Assembly: GCA_965197555.1 (NCBI GenBank)
Contig: OZ240213.1
Location: 3,348,001 to 3,412,000 of the forward strand
Reading direction: 5' to 3'
DNA from: G965197555 sp965197555
GTDB lineage: Bacteria > Chloroflexota > Dehalococcoidia > Lucifugimonadales > UBA3495
Length of the DNA stretch: 64,000 nucleotides
Of the stretch, positions 16,318-25,953 are shown one piece after another (position 1 is the stretch's first letter; each line of letters starts with the position of its first letter). The position numbers and the translations under genes are program-made. The notes below the pieces were generated by a model. The model did not search any database. It was not told where the DNA came from and saw nothing but the letters and a program-made list of their open reading frames with translations.

Positions 16318-17034
16318 ATGGAAGATAAGACAAACGATCATCCGCAGTCGCCAACTGCCACGATGCAATACTCCGTAGCGCACAGCAGCGTCAGAACTTT
16401 TGCGACGAACATCATTGTATTTCTTCTTGGCTTCGTCACCAGTATCGTAATCGCACGGATGCTTGGACCCGAAGGGCGAGGCGAATTCATCGTTGTTCTA
16501 TTGATCCCCAACATTCTCATGATGTTCGGGATACTCGGTGTGAGCACAGCAAATATCGTCTTCATGGGCCGGAGGACTTTCACAGCCGATGTGATCCTGG
16601 GGTACACCATCGTCTACTCATTGGTCACAGGACTGGTGCTCGCTGGTGTGGCGATCATAGTCGTATCAGCCTTGGGATCGACGCTCCTTCACGACATTCG
16701 CCTGCATCTCATCGTTTCCGCGCTGGGTATGGTGCCGTTCCTCATTCTGCATTTCCTGCTTCGGTCTTTGCTCCAGGCCACCGGAAGGATTTATCTACAG
16801 AATATCCTAGCGATAGTCCAAGCGTTGCTTATGGTGGCGGGTACGACCACGTTTCTCGTTGGTTTTTCTATGGACGCCACCGGACCTGTCGTAGGCTGGA
16901 TAGTTGCAGAAGCGTCGGCAACCGTATTGGCCATCTGGTTGTTGGTGACCCGAACCGGTCTGTGTCTTCGCCTTGAGAGAGCCGTGATGTCGGCTATGCT
17001 AAACGTCGGTATCAAAGCGTGGCTGCCTCAGTGA
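16318..17034 (+). pseudogene. Truncated lipopolysaccharide/polysaccharide flippase (Wzx/MATE-like)
   Basis: About 238 residues. The N-terminal half of a MOP-superfamily flippase is present: SSVRTFATNIIVFLLGFVTSIVIARMLGPEGRGEFIVVLLIPN, then repeated membrane helices, up to NVGIKAWLPQ. Full-length relatives have about 420-480 residues with 12-14 helices; this frame stops after about six to seven, just where the second half should begin. The following 400 bases contain no continuation in any frame I could recognise. No clear ribosome site stands before the chosen ATG. I take it for a 3'-deleted remnant. Confidence 0.6.
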
Positions 17035-17438
17035 CAGCATGTTGGTTATGTTGCAGTGAAACACTAAGCCAGACTCGGTGGTCTTTACAGTGTAGAACCC
17101 GTGGAGCCACTTCGTTCTCGAATCCTCCGCGCTGACTAACCAAATACACGCCAACTAATGAATCCGACCATTCCCATATAGAAGGCACTGTACCTTCACT
17201 AGATAGTACGGAATGGCTGCCGGACTACTTCTTTGAGCGTGTCTTTAAGCACCGTCATCAGATTGATGACAGTCTGAGCCATGTGCCATCACCTGGCAGT
17301 TCGGTGAATTGAAGGACCACCGAGCCAAGAGACAACTATAATGGGAGAACTGCTTCGACCGTTGGGCGGGGCCCGCTCGTACAACCCTGGCACAGATTAA
17401 AGGCATCCACTGAGCCCTCTGCGCTCGTCGCGAGGATC
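17035..17438. other. Gene-free stretch between flippase remnant and addB
   Basis: About 400 bases with no convincing ORF, RNA gene or repeat. It follows a truncated gene and may be decayed sequence. No clear promoter for addB could be picked. Confidence 0.4.
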
Positions 17439-20369
17439 ATGTCGAATCTAACACTCATCACAGGTGGCCCGGGAAGCGGGAAGACAGATGAGGTCGTCTC
17501 GAGGTTGGCCGCTCGATACCAGGCCGATCCCTTCTTTGAGGCGGTGGTGCTCGTTCCGACAGTACGTCATGGGGACCAGTTCCGCCGTCGCCTCGTTGGC
17601 CGATGTCGAGTGGCGCTGCGGCTGCGTGTGGAGACCATTCCTCAGTACAGCCGGCACTTGGCTGCGGAGGTGTGGGTCCCGTCTTACACGCTGGTTGAGG
17701 AGCTTCTGGCACGGACAACTCGACGCGAGGCCGAACACGGACCCGCCTCCTATTTCCAGCCAATAGCGGGGACGAGAGGGTTCAACGACCTCCTGAACGC
17801 TGCAATTAACGATCTGCTGGCTGAGGCAATCGACCCGCAAGCCCTGCTAGAGGCTGCTGAGAAGTCAAGGTCCCCGGGCCTGACGGCTTTGGCTGCCATC
17901 TTCACGGCCTACTGCTCCGAGCTCGAAGACCGACGTTTGCTGCACCCCGAGCAGATCACACTGGCTGCGGCCGCCGCTGTGCAATCCGGTGTTGCTCTGT
18001 CCCATACCGTCATGGTAGACGGTTTCCAACTCTTTCGGGGAAGCGAGCTAACCCTACTGGAAACTCTAGCCAACAGATCAGAGGTCATCGTCACCTTGGA
18101 CCCTGAGGCGGGAGCTCGAGCTCGGCACGACTACGAACGCCTCACCAGCCGGTTTCCCCACGCGAAGGCCGTGGAGGTACAGAGAGACCCTGCAACTCCA
18201 CCCTCAACCGTCATTGCGGGCGACGCCGCTGACCGGGAAGGCCAACTGCGGGCTATTGCTAGGTGGATCAAGCAGCGCCTGACCGACGACCCTTCACTTC
18301 GGCCTTCTGATTGCGCTGTGACGTTCCGGCAGGTGTCACCCTACCTCAGCCTAGCTCGGCAGGTGTTCGAGGAGTATGACCTTCCCTTTGATCCCGCTGC
18401 CGGTGAACGCCTCAACGCCAGACCCCTTGGAGTTTGGCTTCGCCGCCTGCTGCACCTTGCCCAGGACGGCTGGCGCCTGCGGGATGTTGTTGGCGTGCTT
18501 TCCAGCGGGTTCGCCGACCTTAGCCGCTGGCAGCTATCCACTGGTCGCGTGGCCCACTTCGCCAGCCGGGGCCGAGAGGCCAATCTTTGGGCAGGGCAAG
18601 ACGCTTTGGGGCGCATCATAGAGAGCCTGAGGGCGGACGCCGATGCTTCAACCGGTCCTGACTCAATCCGCGAGATGCTACGCCGGACCGCGGACAGTAT
18701 GGCCATTGCCCTCGAAGAGCTTGCCGGCTTGCTGGATCGCCCACCAATCCCTGTCGCTGAACACGCGCGGCACCTCGACGAGGCCCTGTTCGGGCCACAG
18801 GCCCTCGTCAGGCCCAGCTCACGGGAGTTGCCCGGGGTGGACGTGGAGATCGATGCCCTCCGTGGCTATCTCCAAGATCTTGCGTCGACCTTCGAAGACC
18901 TTGGTGGCGAGCCCGAGCTCTTCGAATCCTTTGTCCGGCGCCTGGAACGTAAGCTCGACACACCCGCTGTGCTCCTGCGTGAGGCCGGTGGCGTGCTACT
19001 GGCTCCGATGCACACCCTACATGGCCTGCGCTTCGACTTCGCCGTTGTAGGGGGACTTATAGAGGGTGAGTTCCCTGCCCCACAGACCTCCACTGCCTTG
19101 CTAGACAGCGACGCCCGCGATGCGCTGAACAAAAATGGACTGATGTTGCCACCAGAGCCACGGCTTGCGGAGGATGAACTGTGGGCGTCAGTAAATACTC
19201 GGGCGGACAGCACCCTCGGCCTGTGGAAAACCAGGCTTGATGAGCGAGGCCGTCCCGCTGCGCCCTCTTATTACTACGACTCGTTGACTCCCAACGAGGT
19301 CGTCGAGGAACGCGCAACACTGCCCGAACATACCGCTTCTCGCCGTGAGTTGGCCATCCCTTGCAGCCAGCAGTGGCTGACCCTGGGCCGATTGCGGCCT
19401 GAGGGAGCAGCGGCCTGGCCGATTGTCCGGTCAGCGGTCCTCACCGAACAGCTACGCCGTTCATTCCGCCATGCGGGCGCCTACGAGGGCCGACTCGCCA
19501 CCGACCTTGTCCCTGGACTGACCAACCGCGACGCGGTTTGGAGCGCTACTCGGCTTGAGTCCTACAGAACATGCGCATTCCAGTTCTTCGGTCAGTACGC
19601 TCTACGCCTGCGGGAGCTGGACCAAGAGCTGGACAGCGCCGACGCTGCGATCCGAGGGAGTGTGATCCACTCAATCCTACAGGACGCGCTGGAGCCCCTG
19701 GTCGCTGAGGGACGACCTCTCACACCAGATACCCTGAACGAGGCAGTCGCCCGCCTCCGAGCCAACGGTCCGGACATCTGGAACCGGGCACCCCAGGAAT
19801 TGGGGTTTGGCCGAGCGGCGCTGTGGCGGCTCGATGGGGAGGCGATCCTTGAGCAGATCGAGCTGCTTTTGCAGCGCGAAGCTGATAACAGCGTGCGGTC
19901 TGGCGTAGCCAGGGTCATCGGTGCTGAGAAGCAGATCGAGGCTTCCCTGCCCTTGGACCCGCCGATGCGGGTGGCCGCGACCGTAGACCGGCTCGATGCC
20001 GGAGAGGACCTCATCGTCATCGTAGATTACAAGTCAGGCCGGGAGATACCCCGTTCCCACGTTGTGGACGGGCGTCGGGTTCAGCTCCAACTGTATAGCT
20101 ACCTGGCACGTGAAGAGACACAGGCGGGGAGAGTCATTGCTCGCTACGCTTGGCTAGACCCCGCCATGCGGCAGTGGGATATCAACTCCTCACGTCCGGA
20201 AGATGCTTCGGTCATAGACGACGTGGTTGCGGTGGCGCAAGAGGTACGAAACTCGGTGGAGTCGGGCGATTTCAGGGTCAATCCGCAAGTGCAGACCTGC
20301 CCTACCTACTGCTCATTCCGCCACATCTGCCGGGTCAACGAGTTCAGTCGATGGAAACGCTGGGACTAA
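17439..20369 (+). CDS. addB: AddB-like subunit of the ATP-dependent helicase-nuclease
   Basis: 976 residues. It begins with a Walker A motif (LITGGPGSGKT) and an inactivated helicase-like body (AVVGGLIEGEFPAPQ). The C-terminal PD-(D/E)XK nuclease domain has RGSVIHSILQDAL, VIVDYKSGREIP and VQLQLYSYLAREE. Cysteines at about residue 712 (YRTCAFQFF) and at about 954-964 (CPTYCSFRHIC) correspond to the iron-sulfur staple of AddB-type nucleases. With AddA it would process double-strand breaks for RecA loading and degrade foreign linear DNA. The stop lies 19 bases inside the addA gene. Shorter than many AddB proteins (about 1100-1200), as in non-Firmicute versions. Confidence 0.85.
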   Translation: MSNLTLITGGPGSGKTDEVVSRLAARYQADPFFEAVVLVPTVRHGDQFRRRLVGRCRVALRLRVETIPQYSRHLAAEVWVPSYTLVEELLARTTRREAEHGPASYFQPIAGTRGFNDLLNAAINDLLAEAIDPQALLEAAEKSRSPGLTALAAIFTAYCSELEDRRLLHPEQITLAAAAAVQSGVALSHTVMVDGFQLFRGSELTLLETLANRSEVIVTLDPEAGARARHDYERLTSRFPHAKAVEVQRDPATPPSTVIAGDAADREGQLRAIARWIKQRLTDDPSLRPSDCAVTFRQVSPYLSLARQVFEEYDLPFDPAAGERLNARPLGVWLRRLLHLAQDGWRLRDVVGVLSSGFADLSRWQLSTGRVAHFASRGREANLWAGQDALGRIIESLRADADASTGPDSIREMLRRTADSMAIALEELAGLLDRPPIPVAEHARHLDEALFGPQALVRPSSRELPGVDVEIDALRGYLQDLASTFEDLGGEPELFESFVRRLERKLDTPAVLLREAGGVLLAPMHTLHGLRFDFAVVGGLIEGEFPAPQTSTALLDSDARDALNKNGLMLPPEPRLAEDELWASVNTRADSTLGLWKTRLDERGRPAAPSYYYDSLTPNEVVEERATLPEHTASRRELAIPCSQQWLTLGRLRPEGAAAWPIVRSAVLTEQLRRSFRHAGAYEGRLATDLVPGLTNRDAVWSATRLESYRTCAFQFFGQYALRLRELDQELDSADAAIRGSVIHSILQDALEPLVAEGRPLTPDTLNEAVARLRANGPDIWNRAPQELGFGRAALWRLDGEAILEQIELLLQREADNSVRSGVARVIGAEKQIEASLPLDPPMRVAATVDRLDAGEDLIVIVDYKSGREIPRSHVVDGRRVQLQLYSYLAREETQAGRVIARYAWLDPAMRQWDINSSRPEDASVIDDVVAVAQEVRNSVESGDFRVNPQVQTCPTYCSFRHICRVNEFSRWKRWD

Positions 20370-23300
20370 CCGAAGAGCAGAGCGAGATTATCGCCGAGCG
20401 CGGCTGCGACATGCTTGTGACTGCGGGCGCCGGAAGCGGGAAGACGCGTGTGCTCGTGGAACGTTACTTGTCCCTACTCCAAGACCACAAGGTCCCGGAG
20501 ATAGCTGCAGTAACGTTCACCGACGCCGCTGCTACGGAGATGCGGGAGCGGGTCCGGCGGGAGGTGCTCACTCGACCAGAGCTAGACCGCCACCGAGTGG
20601 ACTTGGACAAAGCTGTCATAGGCACCATCCACTCCCTGTGCCGCCGGGTCCTGAGGGAGCACCCCGTAGAGGCAGCGGTCGACCCCGCCGCACGGGTCCT
20701 GTCCGACGATGAGGCTGAGTTCGAGCTCATCGCCGCCTGCATCGACGCCCTTGAAGAGGCCGCTGACGCTGCCGACCATCGGGCGTTGGCGCTGCGGGAG
20801 ACAGGGGTCTTGGCACTGACCACCCAGCTTCCGCAGATGGTAGCGCGGCGGAACGAAGTTGATGCAGCGTATCAAACACTTCCGGGGGCTTCCCCTGCGA
20901 CCTGGGCGGCGCATATCCAGACCTTGTTGGCCGCTGCGTCTCGTGCGGCCATTGAGGAAGCTCGCCCACAGCTAGCCGAGTTGGTTTCATGGCTGGAAGG
21001 CGCCCACACCGGACCGGAAGAGGACGTGCTCTCCAAGCACCTTGCTGATGTCCTGGCGGCGCTGGGAGACCCGGCCCATGGCGCCTGGGAGGGGTTGCTG
21101 GACCGAGTAATGGACGCCCGTTCGAAGGTCAACCTGCAAGGCGGCAGCGCCAAGAACTGGGCCTACCCTCTCGGAGAGGTCAAGGACACGCTGCGTTCCC
21201 TTCGGGCCACCGCGGAGGGACTGAGAGAGGTCCCTCGTTGGAACGAGCACGACGAAGTTGCTCTTGAAGCACTCGCCTCGCTCCGGAGCCTCTTCGAGGA
21301 CGCCTGCGCCCGGTACGCGGCTCGCAAGCAGGAAATGGCTGCCCTGGACTACTTAGACTTAGAGATCAAAGCGACGCAGCTGCTCCGCTCGCATCCGGAC
21401 ATCACTTCGGCGTATCGTTCCCATTTTCGCCACCTGATGGTGGACGAGTTGCAGGACACCAACCCGTCCCAAATCGCGCTACTCAACCTCCTTTCCCAAG
21501 GCGACGATGGCGGCCCGCGGGGGCCGGAGCGATTCTTCGTTGGTTACGTAAAGCAAGCAATCTACCGCTTCCGCGGCAGCGACGTCCGACACTTTACCCG
21601 GCTCCATCGCGAGATCGAATCTGGGGGCGCAATTCGTTCCCTCAGCCGGTCGTTTCGCGCCCATGATTCGCTAGTTGATAACCTCAACGTCCTATTCCAC
21701 GCTGTGTTCGCTGAACCCCAGGAGGAGTTCGAGGCTCCAATGCAGACGATGACAGGACGGGGTCCTGATTCGCCCATCGCTCCCCATCTTGTGCTCTGGC
21801 CGGTCTCCGACAAGACGCCCATGGGCACCAAGGCACCCGATCACGACCGCCGCAGGGTGGAAGCAGATGCCGTCGCTGCGGAGGTGGCGTCGCTCTTGAA
21901 AGGTGGCGCGGCCATCTGGGATCGAGATACGAGACAGCAACGGCCAGCGCGGCCAGCGGACGTGGCGGTCCTGCTTCGTCGTTTATCCAACGTCCACCTG
22001 TTCGAGCAAGCCCTGGAGAGCCATCAGGTCCCTTATCGCACACCGACTGGCGCAGGGTTCTTCACCCGCCAGGAAGTCCTAGATCTTACGAATCTGCTGA
22101 GCTGGCTGGCCGAGGCGGACGATGCCATTGCCCTAGTTGGAGCCCTGCGCTCCCCGCTCTTCATGATCGACGACCAGTCGCTATTGGCCCTAAGGTCGGT
22201 GAGCCGTAACCTCATGGAGGCGCTTCGCGATCCACCTGAGGGCATCCCTGAAGAGGCCCGTCGTTCTTGCGTACGTGCTGCACACATCCTTGGGGATTTG
22301 ATGAGCGCTGTGCCGTTGAGTTCGCCCGATGCTCTTCTCGAGCGCGCCCTCGCTCTCACGGGATTCGAGGCGAGCTGGGCTCCTCTACAGGGAGGCGAGC
22401 AGGCCCTAGCCAACATCAGGAAGTTGGTTGGCCTCGCACGCACGTTGTCCGACCACTCACTGGACGAGTTCGTGACCTACGTGCGACGCCGACGCGATGA
22501 GCTCGCGGCCCGAGAGGGCCAAGCGATCCTGGACGAGTCGGACGCTGTCCGGCTGCTCACCGTCCACGGCGCAAAGGGGCTCGAATTTCCTATCGTTTTC
22601 GTGCCGGAGACTCACCTTTCGTCGCGGGAAACGTATGATCCGGTGCGTTGGCGATCTGAGGAGGGAATCGCTCTCACTTTAGCCCGGAAGGTAGGCTCAA
22701 CCGGTGGCCGAAGGCGGCCCGGATTCTACTCCTATCTACTGAAACGGGACCAGGCTGAAGAAGCCGCAGAGCACAAGCGCCTTTTTTACGTAGCAGCGAC
22801 CAGGGCAGCCGATGTGCTATACCTGACCGGGGACGAGGCCAATAGTGACGATGGCTGGCTTGCCTCTGCGCTTGACGCTGTTGGAACCGCCGCACTGGAA
22901 GGAGTGGAGGTTCGTCCCTCCCTCCCCGTAGACCTCGCCGCGATCGCACGTAGGCCGGCAACCGTAACCGTGACGGTTCCCTTGGAAGATGAAGAAGAGG
23001 ACTTCATGCCTGAACTCGTGGCTCGGCCCCCCGTGATTCCACTACGTTCGAGCACCCCTGTGACAGCCCTTCGAGCGCCAGCGTCGTTCCATGCGTTTGG
23101 CAGACACAGTGACGGCCTCGGCTTGGTCCGCGGGAGCCTAGCCCACAGGGCTATTGAGGTTTGGTTCACGACGGGAGAGCGGCCCTCACTTGTCGAGCTG
23201 GCCCAGAGGCTTGATGTAGAGGTTGGCTATCAGACGATCCAACATCTTGCCACGGATGTGGACAGGATGCTCGATCAGCTCGGCGCCAGCCCCTTGGCGG

Positions 23301-23707
23301 CTACCCTGAGAGACTCGAACACCCACGCCTACTTTGAGCTACCCTTCTCCTGGGATTGGGCTGGCCTACCGGTACACGGGACCATCGACCTGGCATACGA
23401 AGCCGGTGGCACCTGGCGCCTTCTCGACTTCAAGACGGATGAGGTTCGAAGCGACTCCCTGACCGAAGCGGCTGCTCCGTACCTGCCGCAGCTCGCCCTC
23501 TACGCTGCCGCGTTGGAGAGGGCGGTAGGTCGGCGCCCGGAGACTGGCCTACTGTTCTTACGCACTGGGGACCTTTATATGCCCACCGATGAAGACTTGG
23601 ACGGGGCGCTCACCACTACTCGGACCCGCATCGACTTAGGGCTGATACTCGAAACGGCACCGTCTCCGGACCACGATGCCGCCCCGGACCGCCACTTCGG
23701 TATCTAA
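20351..23707 (+). CDS. addA: AddA-like UvrD/Rep helicase-nuclease subunit
   Basis: About 1118 residues from the ATG at 20351, where METLGLTEEQSEIIAERG matches the family start; a longer frame from 20150 would run inside addB. Helicase motifs are Walker A GAGSGKTRVLVERY, VAAVTFTDAAATEMRERV, Walker B VDELQDTNPSQI, LLTVHGAKGLEFPIVF and KRLFYVAATRAADVLYL. A C-terminal RecB-like nuclease follows, with RGSLAHRAIEVWF, GTIDLAYE, LLDFKTD and QLALYAAALERA. It overlaps addB by 19 bases, pointing to coupled translation of the two subunits. Recombinational repair role assigned from family knowledge. Confidence 0.9.
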   Translation: METLGLTEEQSEIIAERGCDMLVTAGAGSGKTRVLVERYLSLLQDHKVPEIAAVTFTDAAATEMRERVRREVLTRPELDRHRVDLDKAVIGTIHSLCRRVLREHPVEAAVDPAARVLSDDEAEFELIAACIDALEEAADAADHRALALRETGVLALTTQLPQMVARRNEVDAAYQTLPGASPATWAAHIQTLLAAASRAAIEEARPQLAELVSWLEGAHTGPEEDVLSKHLADVLAALGDPAHGAWEGLLDRVMDARSKVNLQGGSAKNWAYPLGEVKDTLRSLRATAEGLREVPRWNEHDEVALEALASLRSLFEDACARYAARKQEMAALDYLDLEIKATQLLRSHPDITSAYRSHFRHLMVDELQDTNPSQIALLNLLSQGDDGGPRGPERFFVGYVKQAIYRFRGSDVRHFTRLHREIESGGAIRSLSRSFRAHDSLVDNLNVLFHAVFAEPQEEFEAPMQTMTGRGPDSPIAPHLVLWPVSDKTPMGTKAPDHDRRRVEADAVAAEVASLLKGGAAIWDRDTRQQRPARPADVAVLLRRLSNVHLFEQALESHQVPYRTPTGAGFFTRQEVLDLTNLLSWLAEADDAIALVGALRSPLFMIDDQSLLALRSVSRNLMEALRDPPEGIPEEARRSCVRAAHILGDLMSAVPLSSPDALLERALALTGFEASWAPLQGGEQALANIRKLVGLARTLSDHSLDEFVTYVRRRRDELAAREGQAILDESDAVRLLTVHGAKGLEFPIVFVPETHLSSRETYDPVRWRSEEGIALTLARKVGSTGGRRRPGFYSYLLKRDQAEEAAEHKRLFYVAATRAADVLYLTGDEANSDDGWLASALDAVGTAALEGVEVRPSLPVDLAAIARRPATVTVTVPLEDEEEDFMPELVARPPVIPLRSSTPVTALRAPASFHAFGRHSDGLGLVRGSLAHRAIEVWFTTGERPSLVELAQRLDVEVGYQTIQHLATDVDRMLDQLGASPLAATLRDSNTHAYFELPFSWDWAGLPVHGTIDLAYEAGGTWRLLDFKTDEVRSDSLTEAAAPYLPQLALYAAALERAVGRRPETGLLFLRTGDLYMPTDEDLDGALTTTRTRIDLGLILETAPSPDHDAAPDRHFGI

Positions 23708-23761
23708 ATAGACTCCAGCACACCTTTCCACGCCAAAGCCTAAAACCCCACAACTCCGCGC

Positions 23762-24904
23762 TCACAACGACTTCAGGTCTGAGAGGACCTTGCTGAGGCG
23801 ACTGGCCAATAGGTCGATGTGGTGTGACGCCACTTCATAAGTGACTGTCCACGCTTTGGTCCCAACGCCTGAGATGTCCTCAGTGAAATTGTCGCCGGAG
23901 AATTGTTCTGCCCACTGTTCGAGGAAAATGCGCAGCTCCTGTTCAAGGGGTGGGTCATAGTCGAAGATCGCAACGCCAAATGTGATGTTTCTAAAACCCA
24001 TCCAGCTTGGCACTGAAGTTGGGAACAACCATGCAACCGTCACCGGTTGCCGTGAAATAGAGCACCTCATTCGGACGCTGACGCCGCTCGAGCCCCATGC
24101 GAGGGTGGCACCAGACTTATCAGCCACGTCGAGGAGCCGCTCCGCGACCCAACGCGCTTCGGCGCTGGGGAGAGCTACCTTGAACGTCTCGCGAGTTAGC
24201 CTCCGGCGCGGGCCGGTCGCATTGCTAGTCGAGGAGGCAGCGATCCTCCCGATTACCCGAGGAACAAGGGTTTGTGCCGACTTCCCCCGGAACTGCTTTA
24301 CCTCCACCGCCAGGACTTCTATATTAGGCATTTGTGCGTTCAGAAACTCCACCACTCGCTGAAGCGGGTCGGGAATTTCGTCCGCCACGAACAGCAGTCG
24401 GAGACGCTTCGCTGTGAGGTTCGTGGCCACTGTCTGCCAGAAGCTGTCAGTATCCGGTTCCCCGTCGGGCTGCAGAAGCTTGCTAAGCTCGGCGCTGGGA
24501 TCGAGGCCCCGGGCGTCGGCCAATCCTTCGAAGGTCTCGCGAAGCTCGTCTGATGTCCAGGTTTGCGCTGCATGTGCAGCATACTCCAGCATCTGTCCGA
24601 CGACTGTGCGTCTAATCTCGGGATTCGAACCGCGCTTTACCTCGACCAGCGTCGGCACAGCATCCTGGTCGATGACCAAGTGGTCGACTGACCAGCGATC
24701 GCTAGTGTCAGGTCTCTCCGCAATACCTTTCTCACGAGTGATGAGAATCCAGCGCCGCGGGTCCCCCGGCCGCATCTGTTCTCCATCCAACAGCTCGGGA
24801 TGCCTTGCAATCAGCTCCTGTAGCTCGTCCTCTGACGAGAAAGACTCCTCCATCATCGGCTCTAGCCCGCCCTGTTCGTTTCTGGTGAAAATGCGCTCTG
24901 CCAT
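23762..24904 (-). CDS. Uncharacterised PD-(D/E)XK nuclease-fold protein, NucS-like
   Basis: 380 residues of a protein I do not recognise by name. The N-terminal third holds a PD-(D/E)XK core: WSVDHLVID (Asp74), PTLVEVKRG (Glu88, Lys90) and VVGQMLEYAA (Gln104), the pattern of NucS/DUF91-type and restriction-like nucleases. Residues about 120-200 look helical. The C-terminal third (from about 240) is a different alpha/beta module with 'ARWVAERLLDVADKSGATLAWGSSGVSVRM'. It converges on addA with a 54-base gap. Defence or repair function is possible from the fold and neighbourhood, but unproven. Confidence 0.6.
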   Translation of the reverse strand: MAERIFTRNEQGGLEPMMEESFSSEDELQELIARHPELLDGEQMRPGDPRRWILITREKGIAERPDTSDRWSVDHLVIDQDAVPTLVEVKRGSNPEIRRTVVGQMLEYAAHAAQTWTSDELRETFEGLADARGLDPSAELSKLLQPDGEPDTDSFWQTVATNLTAKRLRLLFVADEIPDPLQRVVEFLNAQMPNIEVLAVEVKQFRGKSAQTLVPRVIGRIAASSTSNATGPRRRLTRETFKVALPSAEARWVAERLLDVADKSGATLAWGSSGVSVRMRCSISRQPVTVAWLFPTSVPSWMGFRNITFGVAIFDYDPPLEQELRIFLEQWAEQFSGDNFTEDISGVGTKAWTVTYEVASHHIDLLASRLSKVLSDLKSL

Positions 24905-24995
24905 ACCACAGTCCTTATCCAGGAGATTATTTCCCTTGGGGCGTCTAATCCCTAATTCGTAACCGGGTTCGCTCCAAGAGGGACGTCGATCCTAA

Positions 24996-25826
24996 TCAAA
25001 GAACTCCCAAATGGCGGAGAATCGCTCGCCCCCCGCGGCTAGTGGGAGTTAAATGAGCGGCTCTCGCCTCGCGTGGCGAGTATCTAATTACACCGTGCTC
25101 CTCCTGGAGGTCGTCAGGCAGATATTGATTCCAACGTCCCACCTGCCGTGTGACGATAGCGATGGCTTGTTTGGTCCTCACTCGTTCGACAACGGTCTGC
25201 TGGACGAATTCGCCCGCTAGTCGCACCGATTCCAGACGTTGCAGCCACCGGCCTCCATCGGCGAACGAGGCGCTGTGGTAAGGCAGGAGCTGGGTACATG
25301 CGAACTTGACACTCAGGTCTGCCCGCGCCGCGGCTGACGACATCTGCCGCGCCTCAGCCAGCGCTTGGATGATTGCTGAGAGCTTGCCATTCCAATAATC
25401 GAAACCGCCATGCCATGCAAATTGGGGATCAAGGCATGCAAAGGGTGGAACTCCCGATAATCGTTCCTGTCGGAGGTTGGCCAGGAGGGCTCGCCGGAAA
25501 CTGGGTATTTCGCACTCGTAATAGGCGCCCGGTCCGAGACCCGGATTGAGCATCAGTAAAGCTGATTTGCTTGCAAGCAAACCGGGTGAGGATGTGAGAG
25601 AGGCGTCTTGGCGCGCCGACTCTGCCACCTCCACCATATCACGGCAGGCTCTCAAGATTCCTAGCGGGCTAACCCTCATCATTGCCCCGTTCGCTTGGCT
25701 ATCAGGATTAGACCGCCCTTGCAAAGCGTTGGAGACGGTCACGTTGTCAAGGACACAGGAAAGGTCGGCCTGCAATTGTAAATGCAGATATGAATGGAGG
25801 CAGATGATGAGTAGCTTTCGATCCAT
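24996..25826 (-). CDS. Chimeric ORF: ADP-ribosylglycohydrolase fragment joined to an unknown domain
   Basis: 276 residues. Residues about 32-80 (PDSQANGAMMRVSPLGIL, then VEVAESARQDASLT) match an internal block of ADP-ribosylglycohydrolases, but the rest of that enzyme, including its metal-binding N-terminus, is missing. From about residue 88 another protein begins: ALLMLNPGLGPGAYYECEIP, PFACLDPQFAWHGGFDYWNGKL, CTQLLPYHSASF and a basic tail. The NPG and LPYHS motifs vaguely recall the uracil-DNA glycosylase fold, but I cannot assign it. A perfect 16-bp palindrome lies exactly at the boundary. Either a scar joining two broken genes or a new fusion; the native start of the second part may lie near 25565. 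Confidence 0.45.
   Translation of the reverse strand: MDRKLLIICLHSYLHLQLQADLSCVLDNVTVSNALQGRSNPDSQANGAMMRVSPLGILRACRDMVEVAESARQDASLTSSPGLLASKSALLMLNPGLGPGAYYECEIPSFRRALLANLRQERLSGVPPFACLDPQFAWHGGFDYWNGKLSAIIQALAEARQMSSAAARADLSVKFACTQLLPYHSASFADGGRWLQRLESVRLAGEFVQQTVVERVRTKQAIAIVTRQVGRWNQYLPDDLQEEHGVIRYSPREARAAHLTPTSRGGRAILRHLGVL
25566..25581. repeat. Perfect 16-bp palindrome at the chimeric junction
   Basis: TTTGCTTGCAAGCAAA is fully self-complementary. It sits where the ADP-ribosylglycohydrolase-like segment changes into the NPG-containing domain on the minus strand. Confidence 0.8.
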
Positions 25827-25953
25827 GCTATATGCCCTAGCACGCTTAATGGGCGACTACCAGGCAGTGAAAAAGGGAAGGGTTGGCCGGCGCATCGGAC
25901 GACGCGCCGCCGGTAAACTCACTCGCCGCGGTTTGGGCAGGCTCTTCCGCTGA
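25804..25953 (+). CDS. Small highly basic protein
   Basis: 49 residues from tandem ATGs (25804, 25807), with GGAGG at 25796-25800. The N-terminus is weakly hydrophobic (FRSMLYALARLMGDYQAV), and the rest is a dense Arg/Lys/Gly tail (KKGRVGRRIGRRAAGK, then RRGLGRLFR). I recall similar short proteins in Chloroflexota and other phyla, with the 'GRxGRRIGRR.AGK' core, but none has a known function. The amphipathic and basic character would fit membrane or nucleic-acid binding. The gene points away from the chimeric ORF, overlapping its N-terminal codons on the other strand. Confidence 0.5.
   Translation: MMSSFRSMLYALARLMGDYQAVKKGRVGRRIGRRAAGKLTRRGLGRLFR

Noticed and set aside
20150..20350. N-terminal extension of AddA by 67 residues
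   Set aside because: It lies in another frame of addB and has no similarity to AddA; the ATG at 20351 matches the family start.
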